Assembly: GCA_037178975.1 (NCBI GenBank)
Contig: JASJZH010000001.1
Span: forward strand, 3,472,001 to 3,536,000
Source: Oscheius tipulae
Lineage: Eukaryota; Nematoda; Chromadorea; Rhabditida; Rhabditidae
Direction of reading: 5' to 3'
Length of the DNA: 64,000 nucleotides
The notes below the pieces were generated by a model. That model did no database searches. It had not been told where the DNA came from and worked only from the letters and a program-made list of their open reading frames with translations. Positions 10,803 through 23,488 of this stretch are shown here, one piece after another. How positions within the stretch are numbered: the stretch's first letter is position 1; every line of letters begins with the position of its first letter. The position numbers were made by a program, and so were the translations under genes.

Positions 10803-12226
10803 ATGGACATCCAGGCGGCGCTGGCCTCGCTTCTTCGTCCGATACCAGCTCACGGGATCTCTCCGTTCCATCCCCTCTTGACTCTGACTTCTCTCGACCA
10901 GCCTCTTCTTGCACAATACGCCGACCAAGCGCTGTCCCCTAAAAAGGTAGAAATAGGTCTCAACTTTCAAGAAAAGAGATTTACAGGCGAGGATAGAAGA
11001 CAGTTCGAGTCCGTTGAGTAGCAGCACTGTCTCTTCGAGTCAACACTCCACCAGCCCAATTTCCTCACCTCGACGCAAACTACCCCAGCCGATTCCTGAT
11101 GAGAAAAAGGTAATTACGTATTCTTTTTTTCAAATCCCCGGTAATTGTGCTTTGGGTCAGTGGAGGCCAACTGTTGCCTGTCTGTCCCATTATTCAACCG
11201 TACCGTAATTACCGCGCTCCGCTAGGGGGGACAGGCAGGGCGATTCTCTAGAGTCTTTAATCCTTTTGTGTCCCATTCTTGGGAGAGGGACTCCTTGGGT
11301 ATAAGAAACCGTAGGTGGCATATTTTTTTTTTTAAGATTCTTTAATAGTTTTGTTTGGTTAATGAAGCTTAGACTATAAGCCATCGAAAATTTCCAGTTT
11401 GTTCAGAAGAACAAGATCACCATCGTAGTCCTACTGTTGCGACGGGGTACGAGATAACCATTTGTTGGTATGACCAGTTTGAGAGCTAGTTTTGACAGTT
11501 CCTAGCTTATGATGCGGTTCTCGGTTTTCCGTTGAAGTCATAGAAATGCGCTCATGCCGTTCTGATGATCGTATTATCTCGTGAATTGACTTTTCTTGTC
11601 ATACAAGACAGTACGGTAAAGACATCACGGTCACATTAACCAATAGATTGTTTCCCAATGAATAAGTTAGGAGACAGGTGCGACTATTACGCATCGAGAC
11701 GAGCTTACACAACAGGATGGGGTCAGGTCGCAAAAAGCAACTGACCTATTGTAAGGTCAGCTGTTCTTTCTGAGAGACGCCGACACTGTCCGATGGTAAT
11801 CAGATACCTCCTCTTCCCTTAAATTGTCATGCGACTCCTCAAAAGAAACTCTGTGTGGGCCTCCCTATTTACATAACTGGGGACGTGTTGACCTAACCTG
11901 GCTGTGAGATAAGAGCCTAATTGAGAGAACTGTTTAGGATGGGGCCTACTTCGAACGGAGAAGGAAGAATAACGATGCGGCGAAGCGGTCGAGAGATCTA
12001 AGGAGACAGAAAGAAGAGGCCACGATGAGACGAGCAGCTCATCTGGAACAGGAGAATGCCCAGCTGAAGGCACAGGTTCGTAAACTTTGATCGATGCTAA
12101 TAAGAATGTGATTTACAGCTGGCTCTGATGAAATCGGAGATGGCCAACATCCAGTTGATGCTCCTTGGCCGAGCCATGTCTTCCCCTGCTTCTCAACAGG
12201 TCAAGTCGGAAGACATTTCAGTTTGA
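10803..12226 (+). CDS. PAR-type bZIP transcription factor (CES-2/ATF-2-like)
   Basis: 170 aa from exons 10803-10946, 10987-11109, 11938-12075 and 12119-12226. The N-terminal 89 residues are Ser/Pro/Leu rich. The basic region is AYFERRRKNNDAAKRSRDLR followed by RQKEEATMRRAAHLEQENAQ and a short leucine zipper (LALMKSEMANIQLMLLG). Asn-Asn-Asp-Ala-Ala-Lys-Arg-Ser-Arg and the extended basic region RRRKNN mark the PAR/CES-2 subclass. In Caenorhabditis, members act in programmed cell death and excretory duct development. The C-terminal KSEDI could be a SUMO site. Intron 2 is unusually long (828 nt). TTTTCAG two bases before the ATG indicates a trans-splice acceptor. The poly(A) signal is at 12576-12581. 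Confidence 0.88.
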
Positions 12227-12883
12227 ATTCCAATTATATTTGTATTGTTACTGTAATTACTCGAATCTCATTGGCTCACTTTGACCATCTTTGTCGTGCC
12301 CAAACACCCATTTGGCTTGGTGATGTTCTGAAAAGTTGTAGATTAGATCAAACTGTACAACTTCGCAGAACATAGCTAAGCTGGAAAATGTTTGTTTGAG
12401 TTTGAAAACCTGGGTCAAAATAAGACAAATGTTCGAGTGATATGCCGAGATTGGATCCAGCTTTAGTCACGTGTACAGGCCCCCCAACAGACGTGTTTCC
12501 CATTCAAACTTACTCAGGTATTCCCCAGGCATTTCCGTCCATTACTTCAAACCCCACGGGTTATTCCATGTGTGCAATAAAATATCTCCTTGATTTACAG
12601 TAAGACTGTGGTGCGCCAATTCCGCGCCGCACCAGGTGTCCGAGGCGGCGGTCCGCATCAAAAACCATCACACTATGCTAATTAGGTGATTTTTGTGGTG
12701 GAAGGGATTGAATAGAAACAGCTGGACGACCACTGACAGCCACCAAATGGGCAGACAATCGACTGCTGCTCCTCTTTTCAACATACAGTCAATCGTTTGG
12801 GATACCTCTGGAGAGAATCAGAGAGACAAGAAGAAGGCCGATGAGATAAAAAAAAAAAGAGAACAGGGTGTTTAAGAGAAGTT

Positions 12884-13127
12884 TTATTGACGTAGATTTT
12901 GTAGTATCGGCTGTGGGTCTTTTTCTTCCTCGGTCCTTTTTTTCGGATAGAGCGATTCGTTCGAGGTCGTCTTGGCCGTCAGAGTGCTCGGAGACTTCAT
13001 ATTGACCGTCTTCTCCCTCTTCTCCATGTCCATAGTTGGTTCCATCGAGCTGCGAGGCGTTGATCCCGTCTTCTGTGTCTGCTGCGTCTTGATCGGTTCC
13101 TGTGAGCTATAGTAGTTCAGTAGTAGT
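12884..13127 (-). CDS. Unknown hydrophilic protein, start unresolved
   Basis: An open frame on the minus strand encodes a Lys/Thr/Ser-rich chain (TQQTQKTGSTPRSS, MEKREKTVNMKSPSTLTAKT, YPKKRTEEEKDPQPILQNLR). Its TAA lies inside the AATAAA poly(A) signal. TTTTTCAG near 13200 and CTATAG at 13108 are possible splice acceptors. No upstream ATG is in frame; the first is an internal Met (MEPTMDMEKREK), so this is either the 3' end of a longer gene or a protein of about 55 aa. Function unknown. Confidence 0.35.
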
Positions 13128-13279
13128 TAGTAGTTCGAGAAGAGTTCCCAGAGATTCCAATGCTATTGTCCAACTGTCCGAAGAATACAGTCCGCTGAAA
13201 AAGACAAGACAGTCCTCTTGATATCGAGAAGCATCAAAATAGACAAAACAAAGACGCAAGAAAGGTTTATTATAAATGT

Positions 13280-13822
13280 CTATAGATCCTTGAAGATGGC
13301 GAGGGCGGAATCCTTGTTCGAGTCGAAGAGCGTTAGCTGGAAGTCACTTCCGAGCTCGTAGCATTTTCCGTGTTCCGTGTCTCCCACGAGGAGAGCGGCC
13401 TTCTCGTCCGACAATCCGAAACTGTAGGTGCTTTCATGGAGAAGAGGCTCGATGAGAGTCTGACGGGAGGCAATGGAAGTCATATTAGAGATTCGAGATG
13501 TTTCACAGCTGGCAGTTCCGAGACTGGAAGTGGATGGACTGGTAGAGAGACGCAGCTCGTGATCTGGCTTCAGACCTTCTTGTCCCGACAGACCATAGAT
13601 AATCGTCTTGCCGTCCTCGAGTAGAAGAAAACGAGTCGTGAGTTCCTGGAGACTGATCGTGTTCTCGTGGAAAGGCTTGCTGCTGAGCAGATTGTGTTGG
13701 CAGCCACCCTTGGTCAGGAGACTCTTGTTCAACAGCAAAATCACGTCCATCGGGCGGTCCTCGTACGTATTCGACGGCATGCTCTGAGCCGGACTGCGCT
13801 GCTTCCCTTCAGTCTTGTACAT
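13280..13822 (-). CDS. Unknown protein of 180 aa
   Basis: A single exon from ATG 13822, directly after a TTCAG acceptor, to TAG at 13280, with AATAAA some 10 nt past the stop. Composition is mixed, with a Ser/Thr-rich middle (STSPSTSSLGTAS) and a C-terminal globular-looking part (LSDEKAALLVGDTEHGKCYE, LGSDFQLTLFDSNKDSA). No domain recognised. Its start faces the ATG of the plus-strand gene at 13876 about 50 nt away. It ends only about 150 nt above the next minus-strand gene, which would fit an operon-like pair. Confidence 0.55.
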   Translation of the reverse strand: MYKTEGKQRSPAQSMPSNTYEDRPMDVILLLNKSLLTKGGCQHNLLSSKPFHENTISLQELTTRFLLLEDGKTIIYGLSGQEGLKPDHELRLSTSPSTSSLGTASCETSRISNMTSIASRQTLIEPLLHESTYSFGLSDEKAALLVGDTEHGKCYELGSDFQLTLFDSNKDSALAIFKDL

Positions 13823-13875
13823 CTGAAGCTACTTGTAGAGTTTCAACAAAAGTGGAAATACCTAGACACACAATA

Positions 13876-14173
13876 ATGATTCGATTCAAGGAGGAAGAAA
13901 AAACCATTGGAGAGGGAGATTGCTAAATGGAACAGACCGAATCTGTTGCCAGTCTCGTCCTCCATCTATGAGAGGCACTTCCCCATCGACACGACCAGCA
14001 TCAACAGTCTCGTCTTTCTCGATTCGGAAGACACTCAGATCTCGAGACCGAGGAAGAAGAAGACTCGTGACACGAGGTCCTCGGATCTGCGACTCGTCAA
14101 CTTGGATGGACAGACGGACACCTTTTTCGATTTCGACTTGTGCTCTCTCAAAACCGACAAAATGTTTCAGTAG
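13876..14173 (+). pseudogene. Small unknown gene with a one-base frame break near its start
   Basis: The frame from about 13907 to TAG 14173 has strong coding character (WNRPNLLPVSSSIYERHFPI, ISRPRKKKTRD, DFDLCSLKTDKMF), with AATAAA about 20 nt downstream. It has no in-frame ATG before the last codons. An ATG at 13876 opens a different frame (MIRFKEEEKT) that ends after 16 codons. The two frames differ by one base, and an A-run at 13898-13903 lies between them. Either the run carries an indel (assembly error or real mutation) or a start exon is missing. Function unknown. Confidence 0.4.
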
Positions 14174-14781
14174 AGAGGCTGGACGAGTACTTTGAATAAA
14201 ACGTTTTCAAGAAGAAGACTCTTGTTTGCTGCGTCTTTTGACCTAGTCGTCCAGTTTTTTGGTAACTATCTGGACCCTTTTCCGTTTTGTTTGGTATCTA
14301 TTTGGAGCTATTGCAAAGATGAAGCATACTTTTCCATTGTCAACACAAACTAGACTTTGGCGCGCATTTTCATCTACAATCATGACGGGAGCCTACAGTA
14401 TCCCTTCAACCGCCATCTTCAGACCACTCTCAAATCCTAAAACTTTCTTTTCCTTTTTACACGATTTTCACATTCTTTGCGCCTTGTCTTGCTTTTTTTC
14501 GAGATTTGCTGAATCATTCCCGTCGCTACACAATGCTTGCAACAGGAAAAGACTCATTTTATAGACGAAATGGCCCCGTACAACCTGATTATATATTTTT
14601 GACCGTTTCAGAGACACCTGTTCATTTCACAGCATGTAACTGTCTAGTGTTAGCAAACATAGACCTTCGATATTCATTCTGCGTCGAGCTTCAAAACTGG
14701 CCCACAATGCTTTTTGAATGTCTTGATTGAATTTTTTGAACAGCTGTTCTTGTATCTCAATCTTTCACTGTTTTAGAGCAA
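14174..14781. other. Upstream region of the protein 4.1 gene
   Basis: No supported exon. It should contain the promoter and any 5' UTR of the FERM gene; TTTTAG at about 14770-14775, six bases before its ATG, is a likely trans-splice acceptor. Confidence 0.45.
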
Positions 14782-17220
14782 ATGGGTAAATACGGAAACT
14801 CGGACGGTGATCTAGACGCTACCGTGAATACGACTTTGTCGAAACCAAAAGACCCGAAAATGCAGGCAGCCAAGGTCCAGATGCCGATTGGAACTAGTAA
14901 AGATTTCGAACTCCATGTAGGTTTTTCATTCACATTGCCTTATTGACCTGTTCAGCGTGGATCTGATGGTGATGCCCTTTTCAATCTGGTTAGCGCCGAC
15001 CTGTCCATCGAGGAACGTGACTACTTCTCGCTCTGCTTTTACGACAACGAGGGAATCAGACACTGGCTTTACAACGATAAAAAAATCCTGAGACAACTGA
15101 AAGGTAGCATTTCCAATCTTCCCGTATACCTCAGTTTTTTGGGCCTTCCCTGGGAGTTCTCTTACGAGGTCAAGTTCTATCCGACCGAGCCTACCACATT
15201 GAGCGACGACAACGCCCGCTACAACCTGTTCCTTCAGCTCAGGAAAGATGTTGCCTCGGGAAGGTAGTGTTGTTTTATTTCCTATATTTACTGGTTGTTT
15301 TAGATTGCCGGCGACTATTCCGACCCACGCTTTACTAGGAGCTCTAGTTGCCCAGGCCGAGTACGGAGACGCTGACTGTTCTGCCGATTACGAGCAACAA
15401 CTGAAGGGTTCGCTGAAGATTCCTAATTCGAATGATCCCTCCCAGCTGATGCAACTGCTGGACAGAGTCAAGGAAATCCATCGCGAACATAAGTGAGTTC
15501 TCCTTATTTTGATCCTGTTCACCAATATAAATTCCAGGGGACTCACAGCATCTGATGCCCAGTCCAAGTATTTGGATGCTTGTAAGCAGCTCAGCATGTA
15601 TGGCGTTTTCGTCTTCGATGCTAAGGTTCGTGTTTTAATATCACGTAGCTATATTTTTGTAATCAGGATAAAGATGACAGCAACGTTGGAATCGGAATTT
15701 GCGCCACTGGTGTAAACATTTACAAGGAAACTATCCGCGTGCACCGATTCGTCTGGCAGAACATTGTCAAGATCAGCTACAGAAAAAACACCTTCTCAGT
15801 CAAAATCAAAGAAGGAGAGCACAATAAGAAGGAAATCACTCTGACTTATAAGGTCCACGACTACATCTCTGCCAAACGTGTCTGGAAGTGTGGAGTCGAA
15901 CATCACACGTTCTTCAGGTAGTTTTCCTTTCTGATCTCTCAAATAGAACTATAGGCTAATTCAACCAGAGATCAAGCCAAAGGGAGGACTTTTCCGCTGG
16001 GGTTCGACTCGCTTTCGCTATAGTGGGCGTACCCAGTTCCAGACGAAGATGGCTTCCCAGATGTTCAACAATTCCCAGGGTGGAACTGTGCCCAGATCTA
16101 CGAATGCCCGTTTGACCCAGTCATTCGATCATGGATGTATGTTTGTCTTCTATTGCCAGCTAATAATTCGAGTTCAGTGAATAAAGAAAACGATCCAGTT
16201 CTTGAAAAGACCTTCGGACGTGATGGCGAGCCTTCTTCGGTGAGTTCTTTTTTATTTATTTCCATGACAAAGCTCAAAAACTTCTACTTTGTTAGAAGAT
16301 GTCACTGAGATTCCTTTGATAATCTTTGTTTTTCAGCCTGGAGTTTCTTACGATATCGCCAGTAGCAAGAAAGCTGGATCCACCAATGGCAAGGTGAGTG
16401 CTATCCTTGGTGTAGAAGAGCTTGTTCCCAAGCTTCGTGAATCGCCCAACTCAGCTGCTTATTATCGACCCTACGTACTTTATCTGGAAACTTTCAGGGA
16501 AAGAAGATAAAGGGAGAACACGGAAAGGACTCGAGCGATTCATCCAGCAGCGACGAAGAATCTGGTTTCAAGGTGGTCGAGGTTGGTTTTGAGTTTCTTA
16601 CATTGCCTGGTTGTCATCTTTCTGGTGCTCTCCCGCATTGATACCACTCAGCACTCTCACTGTTATATAAGCTGTTGAGCAGGGATTAATGCTACAGTTT
16701 GCCTTTCAGTCGCCTTGTCAGTCTCACTTCTTTCCGTATAAGAGTTGTGTTTTTCAGTCGACTATCGTTGAGCAAATTTGCGAGCTGCAGACTCCTCATC
16801 CAGATGTCAATACTTCTCCTTCCAGAGGAGGACCTGAGGTCAGTTCTTGTTTCATTTGCTTCTTCGAAAAACTTCAACATTGAAACAAATTTTTCAGAGC
16901 CTGGGAGAGTTCGTATCGTCGAAGATCGTCACGTCCGGAAATCGCACCATTGAGACCATCACTTATAAAGCGGAGCGTGGCGGAGAGGTCGAAACATACG
17001 TCGAACATCGTGTTACAATCAACTCCGATGTCCCCATAGATCATGACGCCGTACGTTGTTATCCATTTCAATTTTTTATTGTTTTTAGGAACTGAATGCT
17101 GCCATCTTGGAGGCCACCAAACTCAACCCGGAGTTCTCGGTTAGTTCTTCAATTACAACAATCTAAATTTGTACATTTTAGGTCGAACGAATTGAAGTCA
17201 GACAGGAGGCAAGCACCTAA
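14782..17220 (+). CDS. frm-1: Protein 4.1 family FERM protein (FERM-FA-CTD)
   Basis: Membrane-skeleton linker joining transmembrane proteins to spectrin-actin. About 13 exons from ATG 14782 to TAA 17218-17220. The FERM domain is visible in order: F1 (LFNLVSADLSIEERDYFSLC, LPWEFSYEVKFYP), F2 (ALLGALVAQAEYGD) and F3 (YGVFVFDAKD, VHRFVWQNIVKISYRKNTF, AKRVWKCGVEHHTFFRL). The FERM-adjacent segment GGLFRWGSTRFRYSGRTQ follows, then a low-complexity linker and the C-terminal domain (ITYKAERGGEVETYVEHRVT, INSDVPIDHD). All three 4.1 signature domains are present, so this is a full protein 4.1 and not one of the shorter FERM proteins. Between 15104 and 15134 the frame stays open through a stretch that looks like an intron but would break the frame if removed. 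Confidence 0.9.
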
Positions 17221-17710
17221 TAACTCGTCTAATTTCTACGTCTGTTTTCCTTCTCTTCCCAGAATCGTCGCGCATGTATGCGATCGTTTTCTCCTTTTCC
17301 ATTTCGTCTTTTCGCAAGCAAATGTGCTTTACTCTTTCTCCTTTACTCTAGTGTCTAAGGCAGCAGATACATAGGCCTGTATCCAGTTAATTGCTTTATT
17401 CCAATCAGTTATTTGCGCAATATACTTTTCTTTAAACTTGTATACTTTTGCGTGAAGTCTTCTCTGTCTGGATTTCGGGGGTGCTTTCATTTCGGTGTCG
17501 TTATGATCGAGCTCTGCTCGTTCTCCGATCGTTCGTTCTTCTCAAACACCGTTCTGCAGTTTCGTGAGCACTTTTCCGCGAGAGGAGCGACGTTGTTTTT
17601 TGAAAAACTAGGTCAGATCCCTTGCATTAGATTGCTGCGTTTGTCGAATATCGCTACAACAAGATAGTTGTTCACACGTTTTATTACAAAAGAAAAAGGA
17701 CGAGTTTGCA
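17221..17710. other. 3' region between frm-1 and histone H4
   Basis: The convergent 3' ends of frm-1 (+) and the H4 gene (-). T-rich; no gene seen. Confidence 0.5.
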
Positions 17711-17713
17711 TGT

Positions 17714-17729
17714 GGCCCTGAAGAGGGCC
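17714..17729 (-). terminator. Histone 3' hairpin (H4)
   Basis: On the minus strand GGCCCTCTTCAGGGCC: a six-base-pair stem with loop CTTC. The first loop base is C, as in nematodes; most other animals have T. It lies about 40 nt past the H4 stop and directs 3' processing without a poly(A) tail. Confidence 0.95.
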
Positions 17730-17769
17730 GTTGGGTTTTGAAATGAGCTGCGAGTTCCGACACAGAGAC

Positions 17770-18168
<399 letters not shown>

Positions 18169-18716
18169 TCAATGTATGGTACTCTCTTATCGCATCCATA
18201 CTATTTCTTGGCTCGAAAGACCGCCCCTCTGCTTTTGGCAGCGGTCCAGGGTGCGTTCCCGCCAAGAATCTGACCTCTTTTGGGAAATAGTACTCTTTCG
18301 TTTGAGATAGAGGTTAACCGAAACGATCCAGGCAAAATATGTTTTACTTTCTAGTAAAACCGATGCATGTTCAAAGACAAAATGGGGCTAATAGGAAGCA
18401 GAGAAGAAGACTACGTATATGTTATCAATCGCGGCTTTTTTCTCGTTCGTCCTGTGTTCAGCGTAATCTCTACCCCAAATGAACTCTCAAAAGCCTCATT
18501 TGAACTGGTCTGTGGATTACACCAGAGGTATTTCTTTGAACGCGCAAGTTTGCCTTGCAGGTACTGCATTTTCCAAAAGATATACACAACGTTTTTTCCA
18601 TTAAAAGTTTCTGAAAACAAAATGTTTCTAATTTGCAAGACCTCTTGTAACAGTTGGCAGAAATAACACTTCGTTTCTTTTCACTTTCGAACTCCCATTA
18701 TTGAACTTTATTTCAG

Positions 18717-19160
18717 AGAATGCTACCAGGAAGCAGTGAGGGAGATGTTCTACCGTTTGAAGAGCCTCTGGTCAGTTTCGACTGTATCGTCGATGATATC
18801 AAATCAGAAGATCACCAACTATTCCAGTCACAACTTCCATCTCAAGTTCGTCCGTTGTCTAGCCACTTGCCTACAAAATTGCGTACATATCTCGATATTT
18901 GAACTTCTCCGGGACGTGAACTATTCGGCTTGTCACCGTTGACGTCGAGTACACGCGTGGAAATGGGAAAGTGATCAAGAAGGATCTCAAAGGTTAGTAA
19001 TCTCATTTTGGAGGCATGCTAGGTTCAAAATAGAGTAGCTATCGAATATAATCACTTCGTTATGCGCGTCTTTTCCAGGCTATGGGTAATTCCATTCGAC
19101 AGCGGGCCAAGGACACGAAGCTGTCGGCTTCATCTCTTCGTAAGTTTCCTTTTTCTACTG
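18717..19160 (+). pseudogene. Coding-like exons with incompatible frames
   Basis: Plus-strand segments look protein-coding: ECYQEAVREMFYRLKSL (after the TTTCAG ending at 18717), KITNYSSHNFHLKFVRC, IFELLRDVNYSACHR, VDVEYTRGNGKVIKKDL and NSIRQRAKDTKLSASSL. Canonical splice sites border the outer segments (a donor at about 18992, an acceptor at about 19080). However, the piece around 18870-18945 shifts frame without a usable intron, and the acceptor at 19080 has the wrong phase. This may be a decaying gene, a copy with an indel, or an exon structure I could not solve. No family recognised. Confidence 0.35.
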
Positions 19161-19349
19161 TCGAAATCACCAAATTCAGATCTCTGATGAGGACGCCTTC
19201 TTGCTTCTCTAGGATCATACAGATCCGTTTTTTTCCTGTAAAAAAGATAAAGCGTTTTGCTTCTTGCTCTGTTCCATGTAACTACCGGTTTCTTTCCTTT
19301 TCTTCTATTTACATCTACTTTTTACTTTAAAAACTCGATGAAAAACAGA

Positions 19350-22300
19350 ATGGCCGATTTGAAAGCGGCTTTGAAGGAGTCTAAGCAGCTATTGGCTGCA
19401 CAAAAAAGCCAAGAAGCTCTTGATTTGTTGCAGGTTAGTCATTTTCCTTGGAACAAGCTAATTTCACGCACGTTTGCAGCCGTTTCTAGACCGGGAGGTT
19501 GAAGACTATCTACTACTCTCGTTTGCCGCTCTCGCCAACGCCAACCTTGAGTACTACGAAGATGCACAGGAGCTTTACGAAAAAGTAAGTCCTTTCAGAA
19601 GTTCTCAGAGTAAATAGCAATGTTCCAGGGTATTCAAATCGACAACACGAAACCTCCAGCCTGGATGGGACTGTTCAAACTCTACGATGCAGAAGACGTT
19701 GATCTGGACAAGCGAGGACTCGAAGTGGCTGACAAAATCCTCGAAATGTACGTTTGTCTTCGCTGTTTTACCTATTTTCTAGTGGTGATGCGGAGAAGAA
19801 ACTCGCCGCTCAGTCGCTAAAACGAAGAATTTGGCTCAAATTCGGTCTGTACGAGCCGCTGACGAAAGATCTCGGGACGGATTTGGAGCTCATCGAGGCT
19901 GTCATTGACAAAATTAGCAGCAAGAAACAGCCAACGGATGTGGAGAAGGGTCTTCTGGAGACGTCATTTGAGCAGATTGCCCAGGATTTTTCGGATCGAC
20001 GTGAATATCAGCTCAAGTACTGTCATTTCCTCTTCGACGGTGGCAAGCCTTATCGAGAACAGGTCATGGATTACTGCAAGAGTACTACTGAGAAAACGGA
20101 GTGGCTTCTCGATAGACTTCTCGAGTTTTTGGCCGAAGGTAAGTGTGGCATTTATTCGGGTTTCTGTCAGCTATGAGGCGAGTGCTTAGAGAACGGATAT
20201 TGTTTTTGCAGACTACTTTGTGACTCTGAGTCTGACCGACAACGAAATCTGGAGCCAGCTGGACCAATCTCTCATTGATGAACTGATCAGACCGGCCTAT
20301 ACCATTCTTCTGGAGTTGAGGTAACATCTTTTTGTGTTTTGATACCCCAGAAAATCAGAAACGGACAGCTGACCAAGGCTCTAGAGCTGCTCGATCAGCT
20401 GACCTATGGGCAGACGGTAGCCTATCCGACTTGTCTCATAACCAGTCGTCTTCTGGTCGAAATTGAGAACTGGGAACAGATGGTCAAGGTGCTCAATGCT
20501 GTCCCGAAGCGCCCTTCCTTCACAACCGAGGTTCTCTCGACAAAGAACTGGCTCCTCGTGAAGGGATATCTCGAAGCAGATGGGGCTATACCGGACAATT
20601 TGTTAGTTCTCCTCACTAATTTGGGTGCAGAGTTTCCATTTAGACTGATCGATAGCTGCTGTTCGGCTGAGACAGTCCCTTCGGAATTCCTTCGGGAGAG
20701 AATATTGCTGGAAACTGGACCACAGAAGAGGGACGAATGGAAGAACAGACTGAATGATGAGGATCGTCAGAGAGTAAAGTCAGTTTTCCCACTATTCGCT
20801 CATGTATGTCTTGGCGCCATTCTCGTCAGTTTGTCTCCTAGTAAGCAAGTATGTAGTAACAACTTTGCAGATTCCTTGAACTTTTCTACGCTGGAAAACA
20901 TGCTGAAGCGATCGCAGAAGGTGTATTTCTACAAGCCAACTGGCACGATCTGCTCACCATGGCCGAGGCTCATTTCGCTGTAGGACAGGATTGTGTTCCG
21001 TTACTTGTGAAAGTAGGCTACGCTCTTTTTTCTCTCGAAACAGTAAATTCAGGCCGCAAAGCTGGCTCCCCGTTCTTCGCGCGTCTTCTACATGCTCGGC
21101 CGAGCTCTTCGGACCAAGAATCCGGCCAAGGCACGAGGCTGTCTCGAACGAGCTGTCAAGGTCCGTCCCTCGAATTTGGATTATGTCCGCGAACTGGATG
21201 ATCTCTTAACCGCTGAAGGAGCTGATGCTGCTGCTCGTCTGACCTGTTTGAAGCCGTTGAAGGTGAAACCACGGTGGGCTCGAGAGCGCATTGCCAAACT
21301 ATGTTTGGTCACCGGCGATTTGGAGACGGCGACGAGCGAGCTGCAACGCCTGCTGAGAGAAACCCCAGCCGATACGAATATTTGGGCCAAGTTGGCCGAG
21401 GCCTATTCGAGGAAAGGTCATCTAAATGTGAGCATTTTTTCCAGTTTAAAACAATGAAGTGTATTTCTAGTCAGCGGTCAACGCCTATGAACAAATTCTC
21501 GAGTTGCAGCCAAAGACGGACCACTACATCTCAGTAACCTCTATCCTTTTCCTCCAAGTTTGTCTCTGAATTCCAGCTAGTCGGTCTCCTGATCCGTCTT
21601 CGAAAAGACGAGGAAGCTCTGGAGAAATGTGCGGCTTGGAGAGAGATTGGCTCCGAGAGCCCTGATGCCGCCACCTATATGGACATTTTGGAGACGCTGG
21701 CTAATCTTCGTCTTAGCTTGATCACTTTTGGAGAGGAGAAAATGGACCACATACGAAAGGCTGTACAGCTGCTGAAGCCGGTCATAGCCAAGGAGCCGAA
21801 CTATTCTCTTCCCTACAAACTGATCGGAGATGTTCTTCTTCAAGTCTCGCGCCATCACCATAAGTATTTTGATTCGTTCGAGGTGAGTATTGTATAGTAC
21901 TGATGCTTATTTCACAGCTCGATCCCTGCTGGCAGATAACCGCGACGAACATTTTGGAAAAGGCGACGGATTTCTACGTGATGGCTCTCCAGCTCTACCG
22001 TTCGAATATCCTCGCCTGGAGTGACCTGGCCACAGTGCTGCTGCTGTCAGCCCAACAGACGAACGATACGGCTCCGGCACAACAGGCTGCCTATATTCTG
22101 AAGAAAGCCATCCAGCTGACAGACTTTGAAGCGACAAAATCGGTCCTGTGGAGTCTGTTGGGCGAGGCAAGACGTCTGATGAAGCAGTCGCCAGCCAGTC
22201 AACAGCACTGCTACGTGCGAGCTCTTCAGCTGAATAAGGCTAACGATGAGGCTTGGCTGCGACTGGCTGTACTCTTTATGGAGAATGGAAAGGTGCTTTT

Positions 22301-23488
22301 TCGAAGAACAAAAGTTAGAAGAATAATTTTCAGAAGAATGAAGCTCATCAGACTTTCGAGACGGCTCTCAAATACAATCCGCAGTCAGCCGAAGCTTGGT
22401 GCGGCTGGGCAGCCAAGGCTCAAGGTGAAGGTGTTCGAGAAGAGGCTGAAGCCATGTTCCGACAGTCTCTCATCATAAAAGCCCTGGTATTTTTTATCTT
22501 TCATTCAAAGCACGTTCCCTTCTTAGCCGATGGCTGTCACAAAGTTCACCAGAATTGTCTGCGAAGATATGGACAGGACGAGAGTATACTTTGACACATC
22601 TAGTGTCCTTCGCGATTTCCCCGAGATTTTCGACATATACTGTATGTCTTTTAATTTCTTGGCTAGTAGATGACATTAGATTCGAACCAGACCCGTTCGA
22701 CCTCCAGTTCGAGCCTCATGACACACCTGGGCGTCTTGGCCGAGCTCTTTGGACACTATTCAGAGGCCGTTCAATGTCATAAGGATGCAGGAACTATGGA
22801 GACGGACATCAACATGCAGAGAGTATTATTGTAAGTTTGTTTTTAGAGATATGTGATTAAATCCTCGTAGGAAAGAAGGAAATGCTCTTCAAAACCCTAC
22901 AAAACTGAACCCAAAATGGGTCGAATTGGCCAAGGAACCGTCGGCTGAGAAGCTCTTGAACGCCGTCAAAAGAAACGAGGTTTATAGGAAACTGTTCGAG
23001 TTTTTGAAGGTATGGACGTGTTTATCATTTTGAAAGTCCTTTAGAATGACGATGAGGATAGCAGTGGACTAAGGGAGCTCTTCCGCAAGCATCGGAAACA
23101 GATCTCCATGCCGCTAGTCATCTCGAGCATTATTCTCTTCGGAATCGTGCGTTTTTTCACTTTCAACCGTCTATTATCTGCAAGCTTGAACTTTTTGAAA
23201 TCCAATTGAGCGAGCGAAGAGCGAGAATCCTCTGCTCTTCCTTTTCTTCATAAAAACACGCATAAATTTCAGCCAATAGCCGACTCGACAGTCCAGGTTC
23301 TACACGATGTACTGCCGCGTCACGAGCTGGTCGACGTCTTTCCGACAATCCTACCTGAAGGCATGGATACGGAGCTGAAATATCTGGAAAAAGACGGAGA
23401 GGCGCCATTCCGCTATCGTCACCACATTGCGCGAAGACTGTACGATGAGCTGACCAAGAAACGCGAAGCCCTGGAACTGACTGTATAG
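19350..23488 (+). CDS. SKI3/TTC37: SKI3/TTC37 tetratricopeptide protein, SKI complex scaffold
   Basis: Scaffold of the cytoplasmic SKI complex, which feeds mRNA into the exosome for 3'-5' decay. More than 15 exons from ATG 19350 to TAG 23488. The N-terminus MADLKAALKESKQLLAAQKS begins a TPR array, and further TPR-like helices recur throughout: ANLEYYEDAQELYEKGIQID, MLGRALRTKNPAKARGCLER, LAKEPSAEKLLNAVKRNE. Order and length fit SKI3: N-terminal TPRs, a less repetitive middle, then the C-terminal TPR arm. ACAG directly precedes the ATG (possible trans-splice site), though an upstream in-frame ATG at 19338 also exists. It lies between H4 and H2A on the opposite strand. Identity rests on overall organisation, since TPR motifs alone are generic. 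Confidence 0.78.

Noticed and set aside
12600-12680. GC-rich stretch resembling a structured RNA
   Set aside because: No cloverleaf or known RNA fold could be drawn, and it lies just past the bZIP poly(A) site.
15104-15134. Apparent 31-nt intron in the FERM domain
   Set aside because: Removing it breaks the frame; leaving it keeps the frame into LPWEFSYEVKF.
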